A stretch of DNA of 52,488 nucleotides from an uncultured euryarchaeote (GCA_937892945.1 CALBIL010000096.1:1-52488); one strand, 5' to 3'; positions 18,646 to 29,139 are shown, counted from the first letter of the stretch. Numbers and translations: made by a program. Notes: generated by a model from the sequence alone, not told the origin.

Positions 18646-21600
18646 ATGGGCAAGTTAGGTGTGCGACTCCGCATCTTGGTTTTGTCCACATTTTTTTCTT
18701 TTTTCTTTATACAACCTGTTTCTGCAAATCAAATTGTAGCCATCAGTGAATTCCGATTTGAATATTTCTTACCACTGCTTGTTGCCTTTACAATAGCACT
18801 CCCTGTTTGGAAATGGTTCATTCCGAACCAACTTTCAAATCTTCAAGTCGCTTTTGAAATTGACGATGATTTGTATGAAGTTCATAAAATCACAGGCAAT
18901 CTCTCGGACGCTCGTACTCTTCTCAAACAAGGTTCAGTTGGTTATGGAATCGGTCTTTACATGATGGGCATGACCGGCATTCTTATTCTTATTACCGAAT
19001 TAATATTTGACCCTGAGGTTTATTTCCTGCCTGATTTGATTATTGCCGGAGCCTTAATTGCAATACCCGTACTCATTTCTCCTTGGGAAACGCTGAATGC
19101 GCAACTCCTTGGAATGAGTTCTGAAAAGTTAAAAATGCGAAAGTTCACAACTTTTGTCCGCCGTGTGATTACGCTTGCACTCTTGCTGGGTGCCACCACA
19201 GCGACGTTACTGTATGGTATTCAAACCAGTCCTGACAATACCCTTTCACCTGTTTGGTTAGCAGCAGGAATGCTCACCTTTATGGCACCAACCATTATGG
19301 CATATGGCCGGATTATGGGCGCTTCATGGAACATGCTCATCATCAATAAATGGCGCACTGCGAATGGTCGTGCGAACCCTATTGACCCGGTTAAGCCAAA
19401 ATTCTTGAATCGCTTATTCTCTCTCATATTGGTCTTGTTCTTGATCACAATGCCGTTAACTGCATTGAATGGAATTGTAACCGTATTTTATGTTTTATTT
19501 AATCAGCCAAGCAATGCCACTGAAGTTTTAAATTTCGGCGGTATTATCGGACATTCAATTTATCTGCGGATTGATTTGATTTCTGATTTGCTCTTCCATT
19601 GGCAATTTATCAAAGCCTTGCCCCAATTCCTCTCACTCTATTTATCCCTCAATATTGCAATTGTTGGATTAGCATTCATTTTTGAATTGACTCGAAACTT
19701 AATCTTAGGAGGGCAATCATTCGGAGGTCTCTTCGGTGTGACTCTTGACTCTCCACGTGAAATACGAACTGAAGTGAAAGCACAAACACGCCAACTCACC
19801 TTTGCGTTTGCAGGCTTTTCGGGATACACCGTTCTTCTCTTAGTCCTTGTCTGTTACAAGGAATTTGGTGATTTAATGCCTTTTACATCAACTCTCGAAA
19901 GTAAAGGATTTGATGAAGGTAACCGACTATTGACTACATGGATGTTTATCGCTTTTGGTCAGGCTGTATTTTTATTCACTTGGCTTCTTTCAATCATACG
20001 CTTTTCACCGCTCCTCAAGTTACGATTCGATTTGAACCCGGATGAACGAAGAGAAGGTGCAGTGAAGTTTGCTGGTGGAGATTGGATGCGAGACCTCGTT
20101 CATGACGCTGCGATCCGAGAAGATCTGGATGCCCTTATTCAATTCCAACATCGTTCTATCGAAGGAGACTCAGCCCTTGTACGGCATGAAAAAGCGAGAG
20201 CACATATGTGGGAACTTGCTCTTCGAGGTTTATGGCCAAAGGCGATTGAAGAAGCACGTAAAGTACTGGCACAGGCTGGAGGCGATGATGACATCGCTCG
20301 AATGATTGTTGCTGTTGGCCATATGTCTTCTCGTCGACTCGATGCGGCACGAGAATCTCTCCATGGCTTACAACAGGCTGAAGGTTACGATGAGCCAGAA
20401 CTCCTCGCTTTCGTATGTGAATGGCTTGACCCTTGGCAAGGCATGGTTACCGAAGATGATTTTTGGGATTGGGAAAATAACTCTTGCATCGACCATCTTC
20501 AAACGCTTATGCGCATGCTTCGCGGATGGCAACCATCGCCCAATGATGATTCAATTCACAATGACCGTTTGACGCGTGTAGCACAACTTTCAATGATTTC
20601 ACTCATGCGAGCACATCGAAAGCACGACGAGGCGCTTGAACTCTCTTTGAGGTTGGTTCGTGAGGACCCAACCGGCGTCCGACCCCGTATCGCAGCATCA
20701 CTCTGTCTTGTCGACAAAGGAGACTGGCACAGTGCCCGTTCAATTCTCACTGAATTAAAGGAAAGCGACCCACTTGACCCGCGTGTATTAGCTCTAAGCA
20801 GTATTCTTGGTCAGGTCGTTGATACAGAAGATATGGAAGTAGCACTTGCTGTTGGGGAAGGTAAAAAGATGAAGAAATGGATTAATTCTGCACCTGTGAA
20901 TGCTGTTGCAGGTCTCATGGTTCGCGGAGGCCTTGATGAAGCCATCAACGCCAATGTACTTGTCGCATCACACGAAGCCTCTCGAAGGGGTATGCCGCCA
21001 ATATACCGCGCGAGTACGTTGAAAAAAGTATTTCAAATTCTCGTTTTATTACCGACATGGGTCGTTCTCGGAATCTATGTCTCTCAAGAAATTGGGCAGG
21101 CACAAGGAGTGTTAGTTGTGCTCACATTATTCCTACTTCAATTTGGATGGAAGCGCTTTTCACGGCAACAGCGAAGAGAAATCCGTCATCGTGATCAAAA
21201 GGCTATGATTGCTTATTCAAAACGTATGAAACGTTTCAAAGTACAACCTGAAAGGGCCAATATCCCTGTCGGTACACATCTTCTACTCTCCGGGATGTTG
21301 GTGACAGTCAATGGCGTTGTACTCGATGTTGGACTTCCCGGCTGGATGACTGTTCGCTTACCTCGGGATTCTGAAAAATTGGTTAAGGCACGTCTGAAAC
21401 GCCAGGCTAAAACGATGTCAAAGTCCCGACCACCTCGCCTGCAACCACTCGGTGAAGGTTGGTGGTTGAAACGCCCGAAAGAAGAAGGTGCGGAGACTCC
21501 AGTGCTTGAGCGTTTGATTGGTCCGTCTGCATACCGTGGCCGTCAGAATCACATTCAGAATAAATCAGGTTCGACTCTCCAGCGTGGAAAAGGTACGACC

Positions 21601-21807
21601 TCAAAAGCCCGTCCTGTATCAGGTATTAATTTGGAAAAAAGGGGAATACCAACCAATACTCGTGTATCCGAGCGCACTCTTCGGCCAAATGTTTCGAGTC
21701 CCCAAACTCGTATTGGTACGAAGCATCCTGGCCCGAATGTACGCCCTTCGGGAATTCGAAATGAAACTCAAGACAATGATGATGAAGATTCAGTCTCATT
21801 TATTTGA
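18646..21807 (+). CDS. large polytopic membrane protein with TPR-like region
   Basis: 1053 residues with no recognised family. A signal-like segment (LRILVLSTFFSFFFI) starts the protein, and about ten hydrophobic helices follow to around residue 470. Residues 470-790 are soluble and helical, with paired-helix patterns such as ALRGLWPKAIEEARKVL and HDEALELSLRLVREDP that look like TPR units. Two more membrane helices (LVLLPTWVVLGIYV, LTLFLLQFGW) come near 800-845. The last 150 residues are basic and Pro/Arg/Ser-rich, so probably disordered, ending in an acidic tail. A scaffold or transport role is only a guess. Confidence 0.75.
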   Translation: MGKLGVRLRILVLSTFFSFFFIQPVSANQIVAISEFRFEYFLPLLVAFTIALPVWKWFIPNQLSNLQVAFEIDDDLYEVHKITGNLSDARTLLKQGSVGYGIGLYMMGMTGILILITELIFDPEVYFLPDLIIAGALIAIPVLISPWETLNAQLLGMSSEKLKMRKFTTFVRRVITLALLLGATTATLLYGIQTSPDNTLSPVWLAAGMLTFMAPTIMAYGRIMGASWNMLIINKWRTANGRANPIDPVKPKFLNRLFSLILVLFLITMPLTALNGIVTVFYVLFNQPSNATEVLNFGGIIGHSIYLRIDLISDLLFHWQFIKALPQFLSLYLSLNIAIVGLAFIFELTRNLILGGQSFGGLFGVTLDSPREIRTEVKAQTRQLTFAFAGFSGYTVLLLVLVCYKEFGDLMPFTSTLESKGFDEGNRLLTTWMFIAFGQAVFLFTWLLSIIRFSPLLKLRFDLNPDERREGAVKFAGGDWMRDLVHDAAIREDLDALIQFQHRSIEGDSALVRHEKARAHMWELALRGLWPKAIEEARKVLAQAGGDDDIARMIVAVGHMSSRRLDAARESLHGLQQAEGYDEPELLAFVCEWLDPWQGMVTEDDFWDWENNSCIDHLQTLMRMLRGWQPSPNDDSIHNDRLTRVAQLSMISLMRAHRKHDEALELSLRLVREDPTGVRPRIAASLCLVDKGDWHSARSILTELKESDPLDPRVLALSSILGQVVDTEDMEVALAVGEGKKMKKWINSAPVNAVAGLMVRGGLDEAINANVLVASHEASRRGMPPIYRASTLKKVFQILVLLPTWVVLGIYVSQEIGQAQGVLVVLTLFLLQFGWKRFSRQQRREIRHRDQKAMIAYSKRMKRFKVQPERANIPVGTHLLLSGMLVTVNGVVLDVGLPGWMTVRLPRDSEKLVKARLKRQAKTMSKSRPPRLQPLGEGWWLKRPKEEGAETPVLERLIGPSAYRGRQNHIQNKSGSTLQRGKGTTSKARPVSGINLEKRGIPTNTRVSERTLRPNVSSPQTRIGTKHPGPNVRPSGIRNETQDNDDEDSVSFI

Positions 21808-21857
21808 CCATTGTTTGTCAGCAATGAGTTCAAAGACCGACTTAACAAACAGGGTTC

Positions 21858-23171
21858 ATGCAGCGTGAACGTGGAACTTGGTCGCCGAGTCCGTCAACTC
21901 TTTCGAAAGCTCAAACAGTGCTTGCAGCCACTGAAGCAAGCGGAAACCTGTATCGAAACGGCCTTGGGATGATTGCTTCAGAAAACATTGTATCTCCAAT
22001 GGTACAAAAGATCGTTTCCAGTGACTTGCATGGGAGATATGCTGAAGGTTTGCCAGGAAAGCGATACTACCAAGGTTGTGATGATTTTGACACAATCGAA
22101 AACCTTGGAATTGAATTAGCACAAAAAGTGTTCAATGCCCCATTTGCAAACATCCAATCAACTTCTGGCACGGTTTCAAATATTGGTGGATTAAAAGCAC
22201 TTGCAAAACCCGGGGACAAAATCACTGCGGTTTCTACTGCTGATGGCGGCCATATCTCACATGCCCGCATGGGTGCAGTTGGACTTCGTGACCTGAATCT
22301 ATCGACCTATCCTTGGGATGAGGAGCGGATGGAGCCAGATATCGATGGAGCATGCTCTCTTATTCGTGAATTGGAACCTCGGATAGCGCTAGTTGGTCAG
22401 TCTGTATTTTTATTCCCAACTCCACTACGGGAAATTGCGGATGCTGCACATGAAGTCGGAGCTTCAGTCATGTATGACGGAGCGCATGTATTGGGTCTCA
22501 TCGCAGGTGGTTGTTTCCAAGACCCACTGCGTGAAGGGGCAGATATCATGACGGGTTCATCACACAAGACTTTCCCAGGACCACAAGGTGGCTTCCTCTT
22601 ATCCTCAAGTGAAGACCCTACCTTCCAACGAAAATTAAACACCTCCATTTTCCCAGGTGTATGCTCTTCATATCACTTGCACCACGTCGCAGGAAAGGTT
22701 GTCGCATTAGCAGAGTTTGAAGAATATGGCACTGCGTATGCCCATGATATTGTCAAGAACGGCCAAGCATTTGCTTCAGCTTTAGCTGCAGAAGGCTTTG
22801 ATGTCCTAGCAGAATCTCGCGGCTATACCGCCTCACATCAAGTCTTAACACGACATGGTGATACTGATTCAGGGGCAGGTGCAAAGGCTGCACGGTTACT
22901 TGAAGATGCAGGAATTATTACCAACATGAACATGCTACCTGGAGATACGAAAGCAATGACACCGTCAGGTCTGCGCCTTGGTATACAAGAATTAACTCGT
23001 GTGGGCATGGGTACGCTTGAGATGCAAGAAGTTGCCAAATTATATGCTCGTGTTTTACTCCATTCGGAAGACCCAGTATCCGTGAAGCGTGATGTGGCAC
23101 ACCTCAAATCAGATTTCCAAACGATTCGTTATTGCTTCAATGACGAAAATATCAACGGCTATCCCTTCTGA
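21858..23171 (+). CDS. glyA: serine hydroxymethyltransferase, archaeal type
   Basis: Interconverts serine and glycine with a tetrahydropterin C1 carrier. 437 residues. Signatures are MIASENIVSP, GRYAEGLPGKRYYQGC, DGAHVLGLIAGG and the PLP-binding TGSSHKTFPGPQGG with Lys237. The HKTFPGPQGG form is that of archaeal SHMTs, which can use H4MPT-type carriers. ATG at 21858 is preceded by a weak AGGG. The next gene starts 9 nt after the stop, so the two are probably co-transcribed. The SerA-like enzyme upstream in the window could feed serine to it. Confidence 0.95.
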   Translation: MQRERGTWSPSPSTLSKAQTVLAATEASGNLYRNGLGMIASENIVSPMVQKIVSSDLHGRYAEGLPGKRYYQGCDDFDTIENLGIELAQKVFNAPFANIQSTSGTVSNIGGLKALAKPGDKITAVSTADGGHISHARMGAVGLRDLNLSTYPWDEERMEPDIDGACSLIRELEPRIALVGQSVFLFPTPLREIADAAHEVGASVMYDGAHVLGLIAGGCFQDPLREGADIMTGSSHKTFPGPQGGFLLSSSEDPTFQRKLNTSIFPGVCSSYHLHHVAGKVVALAEFEEYGTAYAHDIVKNGQAFASALAAEGFDVLAESRGYTASHQVLTRHGDTDSGAGAKAARLLEDAGIITNMNMLPGDTKAMTPSGLRLGIQELTRVGMGTLEMQEVAKLYARVLLHSEDPVSVKRDVAHLKSDFQTIRYCFNDENINGYPF

Positions 23172-23180
23172 GGCGAAACA

Positions 23181-24254
23181 ATGCCAGCACATGAGGATTC
23201 GAAATCGATTTCTCTTCTCGCATTGGTACAAGCCCAATTCCATTGTGCAAATGATGGGACAATACATGATTCAAGCGGTCAAAGTATGATGATCTGGAAT
23301 CTTGTTGATTTCCATCGCTGGTGGCATGCATTTGAAACGAATGCTGCAGTTCCACTTGGGCGCAAATTAATGCATGCTGCTGCCGACCAAGAAGAATACT
23401 CCTTGAATCAATCGGGACTCTTACAAAACGGGTGGTTCAGGAGGGGAAAAAAATCGGTTTCTTCTCTTACTTCTCGCTGGTCACTCATGGGGTGGGGTGG
23501 GTATGAATTCGAAACATCACGCATCCTTTCTCATCTTCTTGCTCCAGTATGCAGTGGGTTTGCCTTGGCAGCAGTTGAGAGCATCACGGATGAACGGAAA
23601 AAACTACAATGGCACCAAGTATCGAATGTTCAAATTCAACTCGAAATGGAAAAAGATAGCCGTTCAATCTCACTCGCTCCACCACCCGCACAGTTTCATT
23701 GGGACTCCGATTCAACGACTCCATCATTCTTAGGTGGAAAGGCTGTTCAACTTGATCTGCAATGTGTTGAACATGGCTGGACTCATTCTGGTGAACGTAC
23801 ATGCATCCTACCCCTAGGTATCTTCCAGAGACTCTTTCAATCTGTGAAAATGCAAGGGCTTGTTCTCCGCCCCGAGTTACTTGCGGCATGGGAACTACCC
23901 GAGGAGATTCCCCTCTCCGACTGGATTCCTTTCATCCTCACCTCGCTTGCAGTCGATGAAATGGTTTCGCTAAGTGAACTTCCGATTTACATTCAAGACC
24001 TTGGAAGTTGGGATCAATTGAGTGAATTCTATCTCATGCCCAATGGATTAGGAACCTTCTCCCGAATGACTGCACTCGATGAACAAGGTGGTATTGAATT
24101 TGAACTTAGTTCTTCATCAATTTTACCATTTACAGTTGCATATCTTATGGCTTTTTGGCAGCGAGGAATTGGTCGGAAAGTCAAAGTTAAATTGGAACAA
24201 AAAGGTGTAAATTGGGTGCTCCAATTAACATCACTTCGCTCATATTCCTTTTGA
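23181..24254 (+). CDS. uncharacterised 357-residue protein
   Basis: Starts 9 nt after glyA, so probably in one transcript with it. No signal peptide or clear membrane helix is seen. Features are a Trp/Phe/His-rich N-terminal part, a segment around residues 85-135 (SRWSLMGWGGYEFE, then LLAPVCSGFALAAVESI), and a C-terminal half with alternating strands and helices. The middle vaguely resembles ligand-binding regions of the V4R type, but not enough to call. Function unknown. Confidence 0.7.
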   Translation: MPAHEDSKSISLLALVQAQFHCANDGTIHDSSGQSMMIWNLVDFHRWWHAFETNAAVPLGRKLMHAAADQEEYSLNQSGLLQNGWFRRGKKSVSSLTSRWSLMGWGGYEFETSRILSHLLAPVCSGFALAAVESITDERKKLQWHQVSNVQIQLEMEKDSRSISLAPPPAQFHWDSDSTTPSFLGGKAVQLDLQCVEHGWTHSGERTCILPLGIFQRLFQSVKMQGLVLRPELLAAWELPEEIPLSDWIPFILTSLAVDEMVSLSELPIYIQDLGSWDQLSEFYLMPNGLGTFSRMTALDEQGGIEFELSSSSILPFTVAYLMAFWQRGIGRKVKVKLEQKGVNWVLQLTSLRSYSF

Positions 24255-24367
24255 CAAGTCTGATGTTTTAGGTATTAAACTACATTGCTAAAATAACACA
24301 TGAAGAGTTAAGGACTATAACCAAAAACTAACTCGGTGATTCTGCACAGATGTGCATGGTGTTCAAA

Positions 24368-27300
24368 ATGTCTCTTAGTCACAATCAAATGGCCTATGCT
24401 GCAATCATCTCTACTTTGATTTTCGGTTCCCTTTTTGTCGGTTTTTCCGGCTATTTCCAAACAAGTGAGAGTATTGGTGGTTTCGAAAGTGCTGCTGAGG
24501 AAGACTTGATCGGTACTGGGACAACTGTGAGTGCTGCTACTGACACTGATGGAGACGGATTATCTGATTTGCTCGAATCAACTCAATACGGTACGAACCC
24601 GGAATTGGCAGATACTGATTTTGATGGTATGAGCGATGGATGGGAAGTAGCCCATGGATTGAATCCTCTTGACAACGGCGAATCTGAAGATTTACTTTCG
24701 GACCCTTCTCAAGCAGAAGATACGGATGATGCTAATATCGAAAATGAGACCGATTCTTGGCCCGACCCCGAACAAGGGCCAAATGGCGACCCAGACAATG
24801 ATGGCCTTACGAATCAACAAGAGCAAGAATTGGGGACTGATCCTCAACGCTCAGACACTGATAATGATGGTCTCAATGACCTTTGGGAATCGATGTATAC
24901 TCAAACTGTTCAAACTCCAGGGGGGGATGTAACATTGTTCAACCCCCTGAATGGAAACTGGGACTGCCTCTTACTTGACCAAGCAATGGAAGATACCCTG
25001 TCTACTTTTTATGATTCAGCTGATGGTGCTTTGCCATCTTGGGATGATTTAGCCAATGCAATGGGTTCACACTCATGTGATATGGTACTCGATACTGATG
25101 AAGACGGTCTTCCGAACTTCCAAGAGGAACTCTATGGTACCAATCCTACTGCTCGAGACTCCGATATGGATCTACTCGATGATATCGTCGAAATTGGCAA
25201 CCTCACTGCAACGTTAAACACGGGTGTTGGCGAAAACTGTAACGTCGCTCTTCTCGACCCAATAGTACGTGAATCTCCATTTGCAGGCTTTGATACTTCT
25301 TGGTTTCTTATGGATATGGATGGTGACGGATTCCTCAACGGTCCATCAGATTGGGATACCGATGGCGATGGAATGCCTGATGGATTCGAATTCTGCTACT
25401 CGAATGTGAATGACCATCCACAAAATGATGCGAACATGGTTCTTAATCCAGCAAATGCATCGGATGGCTATGGCGATTGGGATGAAGATGGTTTGAACAA
25501 TTTTGAAGAATACCAAGTTGCTAATTTGTTTGGTTCTACAAACTTTACTTCCCCATGGCGACTCGATACTGATTTGGATGGAATGCCTGACGGATGGGAA
25601 TCAACAAACGGTCTTCATCCACGTGATGGTGCAAACGGAAATCTCGACCCTGACCATGATGGTTGGGATGTTGATGGCGATGGAGGAGTCTATTACAGCA
25701 CACTCGATTCAACAACCATTGTCGTAGGGATTGATGTCCTCAAGGACAGTTGGGTTGAAGCCAATGCAACAGTTGCTCGTGGACAAATTACCTTGGCTGG
25801 TGGTCAAAAGCAAACTATTGCTATGCTCGCACCTGTATCTGGATACGTGTACCAAATCGATGTGAGTGTCGGTCAAGCGGTGGAATCTCGACTCTTCCAA
25901 TGGATGGAAATCGTAGAACCTGAAGAACAATTCACGAACCTTATGGAATACAATGCTCGAGACCGAGACGGTGATGGAATTATTGACGGTCGTTCGACAG
26001 ACCCACTTAACTCCGATACCGATGGTGACGGTCTTCTTGATGGGATCGAAGTGATGGGCTGGGAAATTTTAGTCGTCAACAACGGTGTCGTCAAAACATG
26101 GGTCACTTCTGATCCAGGATTGTTTGATACTGATGCAGATGGCCTCTCGGACTATGATGAATTCGCAAATGTCTGTGCAAGTGGCTCGAATGCATCAAAT
26201 CCTGATACTGATGGAGACGGAGAACTCGACCAAGTCGAGGCTCAAACTGGCTATTCATGGGAAGGAGTAGCATATTTCACAAGCCCTTGTATGTTCGATA
26301 CTGACAACGATGGTCTTGAAGACGGTGAAGAAGTTATTGCAGGGAAAGATAACTTCCTAACTCATGCTAACAATTCCGACACTGACAACGATAGCCTAAT
26401 CGATGGTAATGAAGTTCTCTTTGTTCCTCGACCATTCCAAAACCCTACGAATCCTTTGCAAAATGATACAGACTCTGACGGCATGCTTGATGGTTGGGAA
26501 ATGCAGGTGCAATCTGCCGAAGAGAATACCAATTCCCATAGTTTGTGGGTTGCTACATCTTCTTGGGATCGCCCTGGCTGTGCTTCCTCGCAAACCAATG
26601 ATTGTACAATGGAAGCCGGTGGCTATGTATGGCTGAATAATCTTGGCGGTTTCGTTAATGAAAAGAAATACAGCCTTTCGGAAATGAACCTCACTGGATT
26701 TGTAGTTCCTTTGAATAACTTCTGCAACTGTAATGGTCGATGGGCATTGGACCCTTCGCTTGACTCTTTGAAAGACGACACCTTTGACGTCGACAATGAC
26801 TCACTTCCGAACGGTGCTGAAGCTCCTGATAAGTGGAACACGAACCCCGTTGATGATGATACTGATTCGGATAACCTACCAGATGGCTGGGAAGTCTATT
26901 ATTCCGGACTTGCCCTTGCAAATGGTTTGGTTGATAATGGATCACTCAATGCTTACGGTGCTCGTGGTGTGATGGACCCTTCAATGCCAGACAGTGACTT
27001 GGATGGAATCATGGACGGTGAAGAAGATCCAGATGATGATGGATTAAATCGAACAGGTCTCATTAAGAAGTATTGCTCTGGTTACAACGATACATCCAAT
27101 TCGGATTGTAATATTGACCCCGATACACCTGACGGCAAGAAGTTTTACGACAACCTTGAGAATTATACCAACTTAGAGGAGAAGGAGAATGGAACAAATC
27201 CAATTACCAACGACACAGACAGCGACGGTTGGAATGACGGTCCTGAAGTGTATTACCAAGACCATGATGACGATGGTATGGCAACAGGCTGGGAATTCCA

Positions 27301-27454
27301 CTTCCAATTCGACCCTGATGACCCAGCTGACAGAATGATTGACACCGACGGTGACGGTCATGTGAATTATTGTGAATTCAAATGGGATACGAACCCAAGA
27401 AACCCTACCAGTTTCCCTGGACAGGGTGAATTGTGTGATCCATTTGCTCAATGA
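24368..27454 (+). CDS. giant Asp-rich calcium-repeat surface protein
   Basis: About 1028 residues. An N-terminal hydrophobic segment (MAYAAIISTLIFGSLFVGFSG) acts as signal peptide or anchor. The rest is dominated by about 25 Ca2+-binding units of the form D-x-D-x-D-G-x-x-D-G-W-E with intervening GTNP elements (for example DTDGDGLSD, DTDFDGMSD), as in thrombospondin type 3 and related bacterial surface repeats. A non-repeat insert lies at about residues 450-530. It is extracellular by inference, with the rigid rod needing seawater-level calcium. There is no C-terminal anchor or sorting motif. In-frame ATGs occur at 24350, 24356 and 24368; the last directly precedes the hydrophobic segment. The A/T-rich 95-nt gap upstream contains a TATA-like GCTAAAATA at 24287-24295. 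Confidence 0.85.
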   Translation: MSLSHNQMAYAAIISTLIFGSLFVGFSGYFQTSESIGGFESAAEEDLIGTGTTVSAATDTDGDGLSDLLESTQYGTNPELADTDFDGMSDGWEVAHGLNPLDNGESEDLLSDPSQAEDTDDANIENETDSWPDPEQGPNGDPDNDGLTNQQEQELGTDPQRSDTDNDGLNDLWESMYTQTVQTPGGDVTLFNPLNGNWDCLLLDQAMEDTLSTFYDSADGALPSWDDLANAMGSHSCDMVLDTDEDGLPNFQEELYGTNPTARDSDMDLLDDIVEIGNLTATLNTGVGENCNVALLDPIVRESPFAGFDTSWFLMDMDGDGFLNGPSDWDTDGDGMPDGFEFCYSNVNDHPQNDANMVLNPANASDGYGDWDEDGLNNFEEYQVANLFGSTNFTSPWRLDTDLDGMPDGWESTNGLHPRDGANGNLDPDHDGWDVDGDGGVYYSTLDSTTIVVGIDVLKDSWVEANATVARGQITLAGGQKQTIAMLAPVSGYVYQIDVSVGQAVESRLFQWMEIVEPEEQFTNLMEYNARDRDGDGIIDGRSTDPLNSDTDGDGLLDGIEVMGWEILVVNNGVVKTWVTSDPGLFDTDADGLSDYDEFANVCASGSNASNPDTDGDGELDQVEAQTGYSWEGVAYFTSPCMFDTDNDGLEDGEEVIAGKDNFLTHANNSDTDNDSLIDGNEVLFVPRPFQNPTNPLQNDTDSDGMLDGWEMQVQSAEENTNSHSLWVATSSWDRPGCASSQTNDCTMEAGGYVWLNNLGGFVNEKKYSLSEMNLTGFVVPLNNFCNCNGRWALDPSLDSLKDDTFDVDNDSLPNGAEAPDKWNTNPVDDDTDSDNLPDGWEVYYSGLALANGLVDNGSLNAYGARGVMDPSMPDSDLDGIMDGEEDPDDDGLNRTGLIKKYCSGYNDTSNSDCNIDPDTPDGKKFYDNLENYTNLEEKENGTNPITNDTDSDGWNDGPEVYYQDHDDDGMATGWEFHFQFDPDDPADRMIDTDGDGHVNYCEFKWDTNPRNPTSFPGQGELCDPFAQ

Positions 27455-27506
27455 TTTGGTCGTACGAGTCAAACATGATATCCGAACATTGATGTTTGGG
27501 TGACAC

Positions 27507-27511
27507 GGAGG
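27507..27511 (+). promoter_or_regulatory. Shine-Dalgarno GGAGG
   Basis: GGAGG lies 7 nt before the ATG at 27519 and fixes the start of the Ig/PKD-like membrane protein. Confidence 0.6.
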
Positions 27512-27518
27512 CAATCAT

Positions 27519-29093
27519 ATGGCCAGTTCAAGGCGTTACGTATATTTCGTACTCCTGTGCATGGTACTACCCATTTTCCAATCTCCATTTGGTTCTGCTG
27601 AACCAATTTCAAATGTTCATGAGTTGTCAATATTTCAGGATGATGGCCTCGTTTTTAACGAAACTTTGTCCCTCAATGGAACTTCGAATTACCAATTGGC
27701 CGATTCAAGTTGGTTTTTAATTGACTTGACAGAAACTGATTTTGAAGATATGAGTGTATTGGCTTCGGGAACCTTAACCAATGTAATGGCAGTTGAGGAA
27801 GAGAAATGGTCTTGGAGTGTTGAGTTAAATGTCACAATGTACAATTGTACGTGTGGCTTTCTCACCATTGAGCAATCTTCATTTAATCCACCTTTGATTC
27901 ACAGAGAGTTGATTGAAAAAGCCTTGATTGTGTATCTTGGTTCCACCAATCATCAACCCTACATTTTGCCTTTCTTCCCTTTTGATCATAACATGGAATC
28001 AGCCCGTTATCTTCTCACCAATGAAGACCTCGTGTTGCAAGTGCCATTAATTCTTCCAGCCAGCATCGCGAATGATTCTTTTGTTCATCTCGAAGTATGC
28101 TCAGTCGGAATGATATTTTGCCTTGGTGAAATGGTTTCCTTCGAGAACTATATTGTCGTCCAAGAAGGTCGAGAGTTGTCACTTCTTTTTGAACGAGAAC
28201 ATCTAAACTTATCAGACGGCTATTGGAAGTTTAGTATCACGGTGGTCGATGCTATTTTGCACACTTCGAATATGGAATATTTCACCATCCTCATCGACCA
28301 AAACCTTCCCACTGTGTCATTAACATGTGATCGTAGTGAAATCTCACCTGGAATAATTCTCATAGATGAATTTTCTGAAATATCGTTTTCTGCACTGGTT
28401 GCTGATGGATATTCAGGCGGCAATACGATTCTTACTTGGACTCTCTCACTTCCAGATGGTTCTCGCCGAGCATTACTTCCAACTGAACAAGTGTCTGACA
28501 ATTTGATTTCGCTTCAGCCCATGATGGCTGGTTCCTGGAGTGTTGAATTATTAGTTCGAGATACTGCTGGTTGGCTGGTTCATTCTTCCCTTGAATTTGA
28601 AGTGTACAATCGTGTTCCAATTATCCAACTTGAACTTGACTCTTTTGTAATCACTGAAGGTTCTAAGGTGACGTTGGTTAAGGGTGAGATCTGGGAACTC
28701 AACGGCAGCAAGAGTTTCGATACAGGTAATGATTATTCAAATTTAATTTATACATGGTATGTAAATGGCAATACCTTTTTGACGGGGAAGAACACTCTTG
28801 AGTCATCAGATTTCCCCGGGACTGGGACATATGACCTTCGTTTGGTAGTCGAGGACAATGACGGTGCAAAAAGTGAACTCTCGTTCGAAGTACTCATTTC
28901 GGAAGCCGCATCTACAGAAAGTTCCAACGCCAACACAATGTTTGTATCTGTTTTCATCCTCTTAGTTTTTCTTTTTATAGCGGGTTATTTGGTACGTACA
29001 TCAAGACGCCGTACGAACCAAACTACAGTTCCGAAGTGGACTGCAAAAATTTCATCAGAGGAATTAACTGCGAGTGAAGAATACGAACAGTAA
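27519..29093 (+). CDS. secreted, membrane-anchored protein with Ig/PKD-like domains
   Basis: 524 residues. An N-terminal signal peptide (residues 1-27, ending near FGSAEP) and one C-terminal membrane helix (MFVSVFILLVFLFIAGYLV) followed by a basic RTSRRRT stop-transfer imply a protein exposed outside and anchored at its C-terminus. Between them lie beta-rich domains; the last, about residues 370-465, has the PKD-like pattern WELNGSKSFDTGN and YDLRLVVEDNDGA. It directly follows the calcium-repeat protein and may act with it at the surface. No catalytic motif is seen. Confidence 0.78.
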   Translation: MASSRRYVYFVLLCMVLPIFQSPFGSAEPISNVHELSIFQDDGLVFNETLSLNGTSNYQLADSSWFLIDLTETDFEDMSVLASGTLTNVMAVEEEKWSWSVELNVTMYNCTCGFLTIEQSSFNPPLIHRELIEKALIVYLGSTNHQPYILPFFPFDHNMESARYLLTNEDLVLQVPLILPASIANDSFVHLEVCSVGMIFCLGEMVSFENYIVVQEGRELSLLFEREHLNLSDGYWKFSITVVDAILHTSNMEYFTILIDQNLPTVSLTCDRSEISPGIILIDEFSEISFSALVADGYSGGNTILTWTLSLPDGSRRALLPTEQVSDNLISLQPMMAGSWSVELLVRDTAGWLVHSSLEFEVYNRVPIIQLELDSFVITEGSKVTLVKGEIWELNGSKSFDTGNDYSNLIYTWYVNGNTFLTGKNTLESSDFPGTGTYDLRLVVEDNDGAKSELSFEVLISEAASTESSNANTMFVSVFILLVFLFIAGYLVRTSRRRTNQTTVPKWTAKISSEELTASEEYEQ

Positions 29094-29139
29094 AGATTTC
29101 AATGCAATTATTGAATACAGTCGAACTGTTCGCAATACC

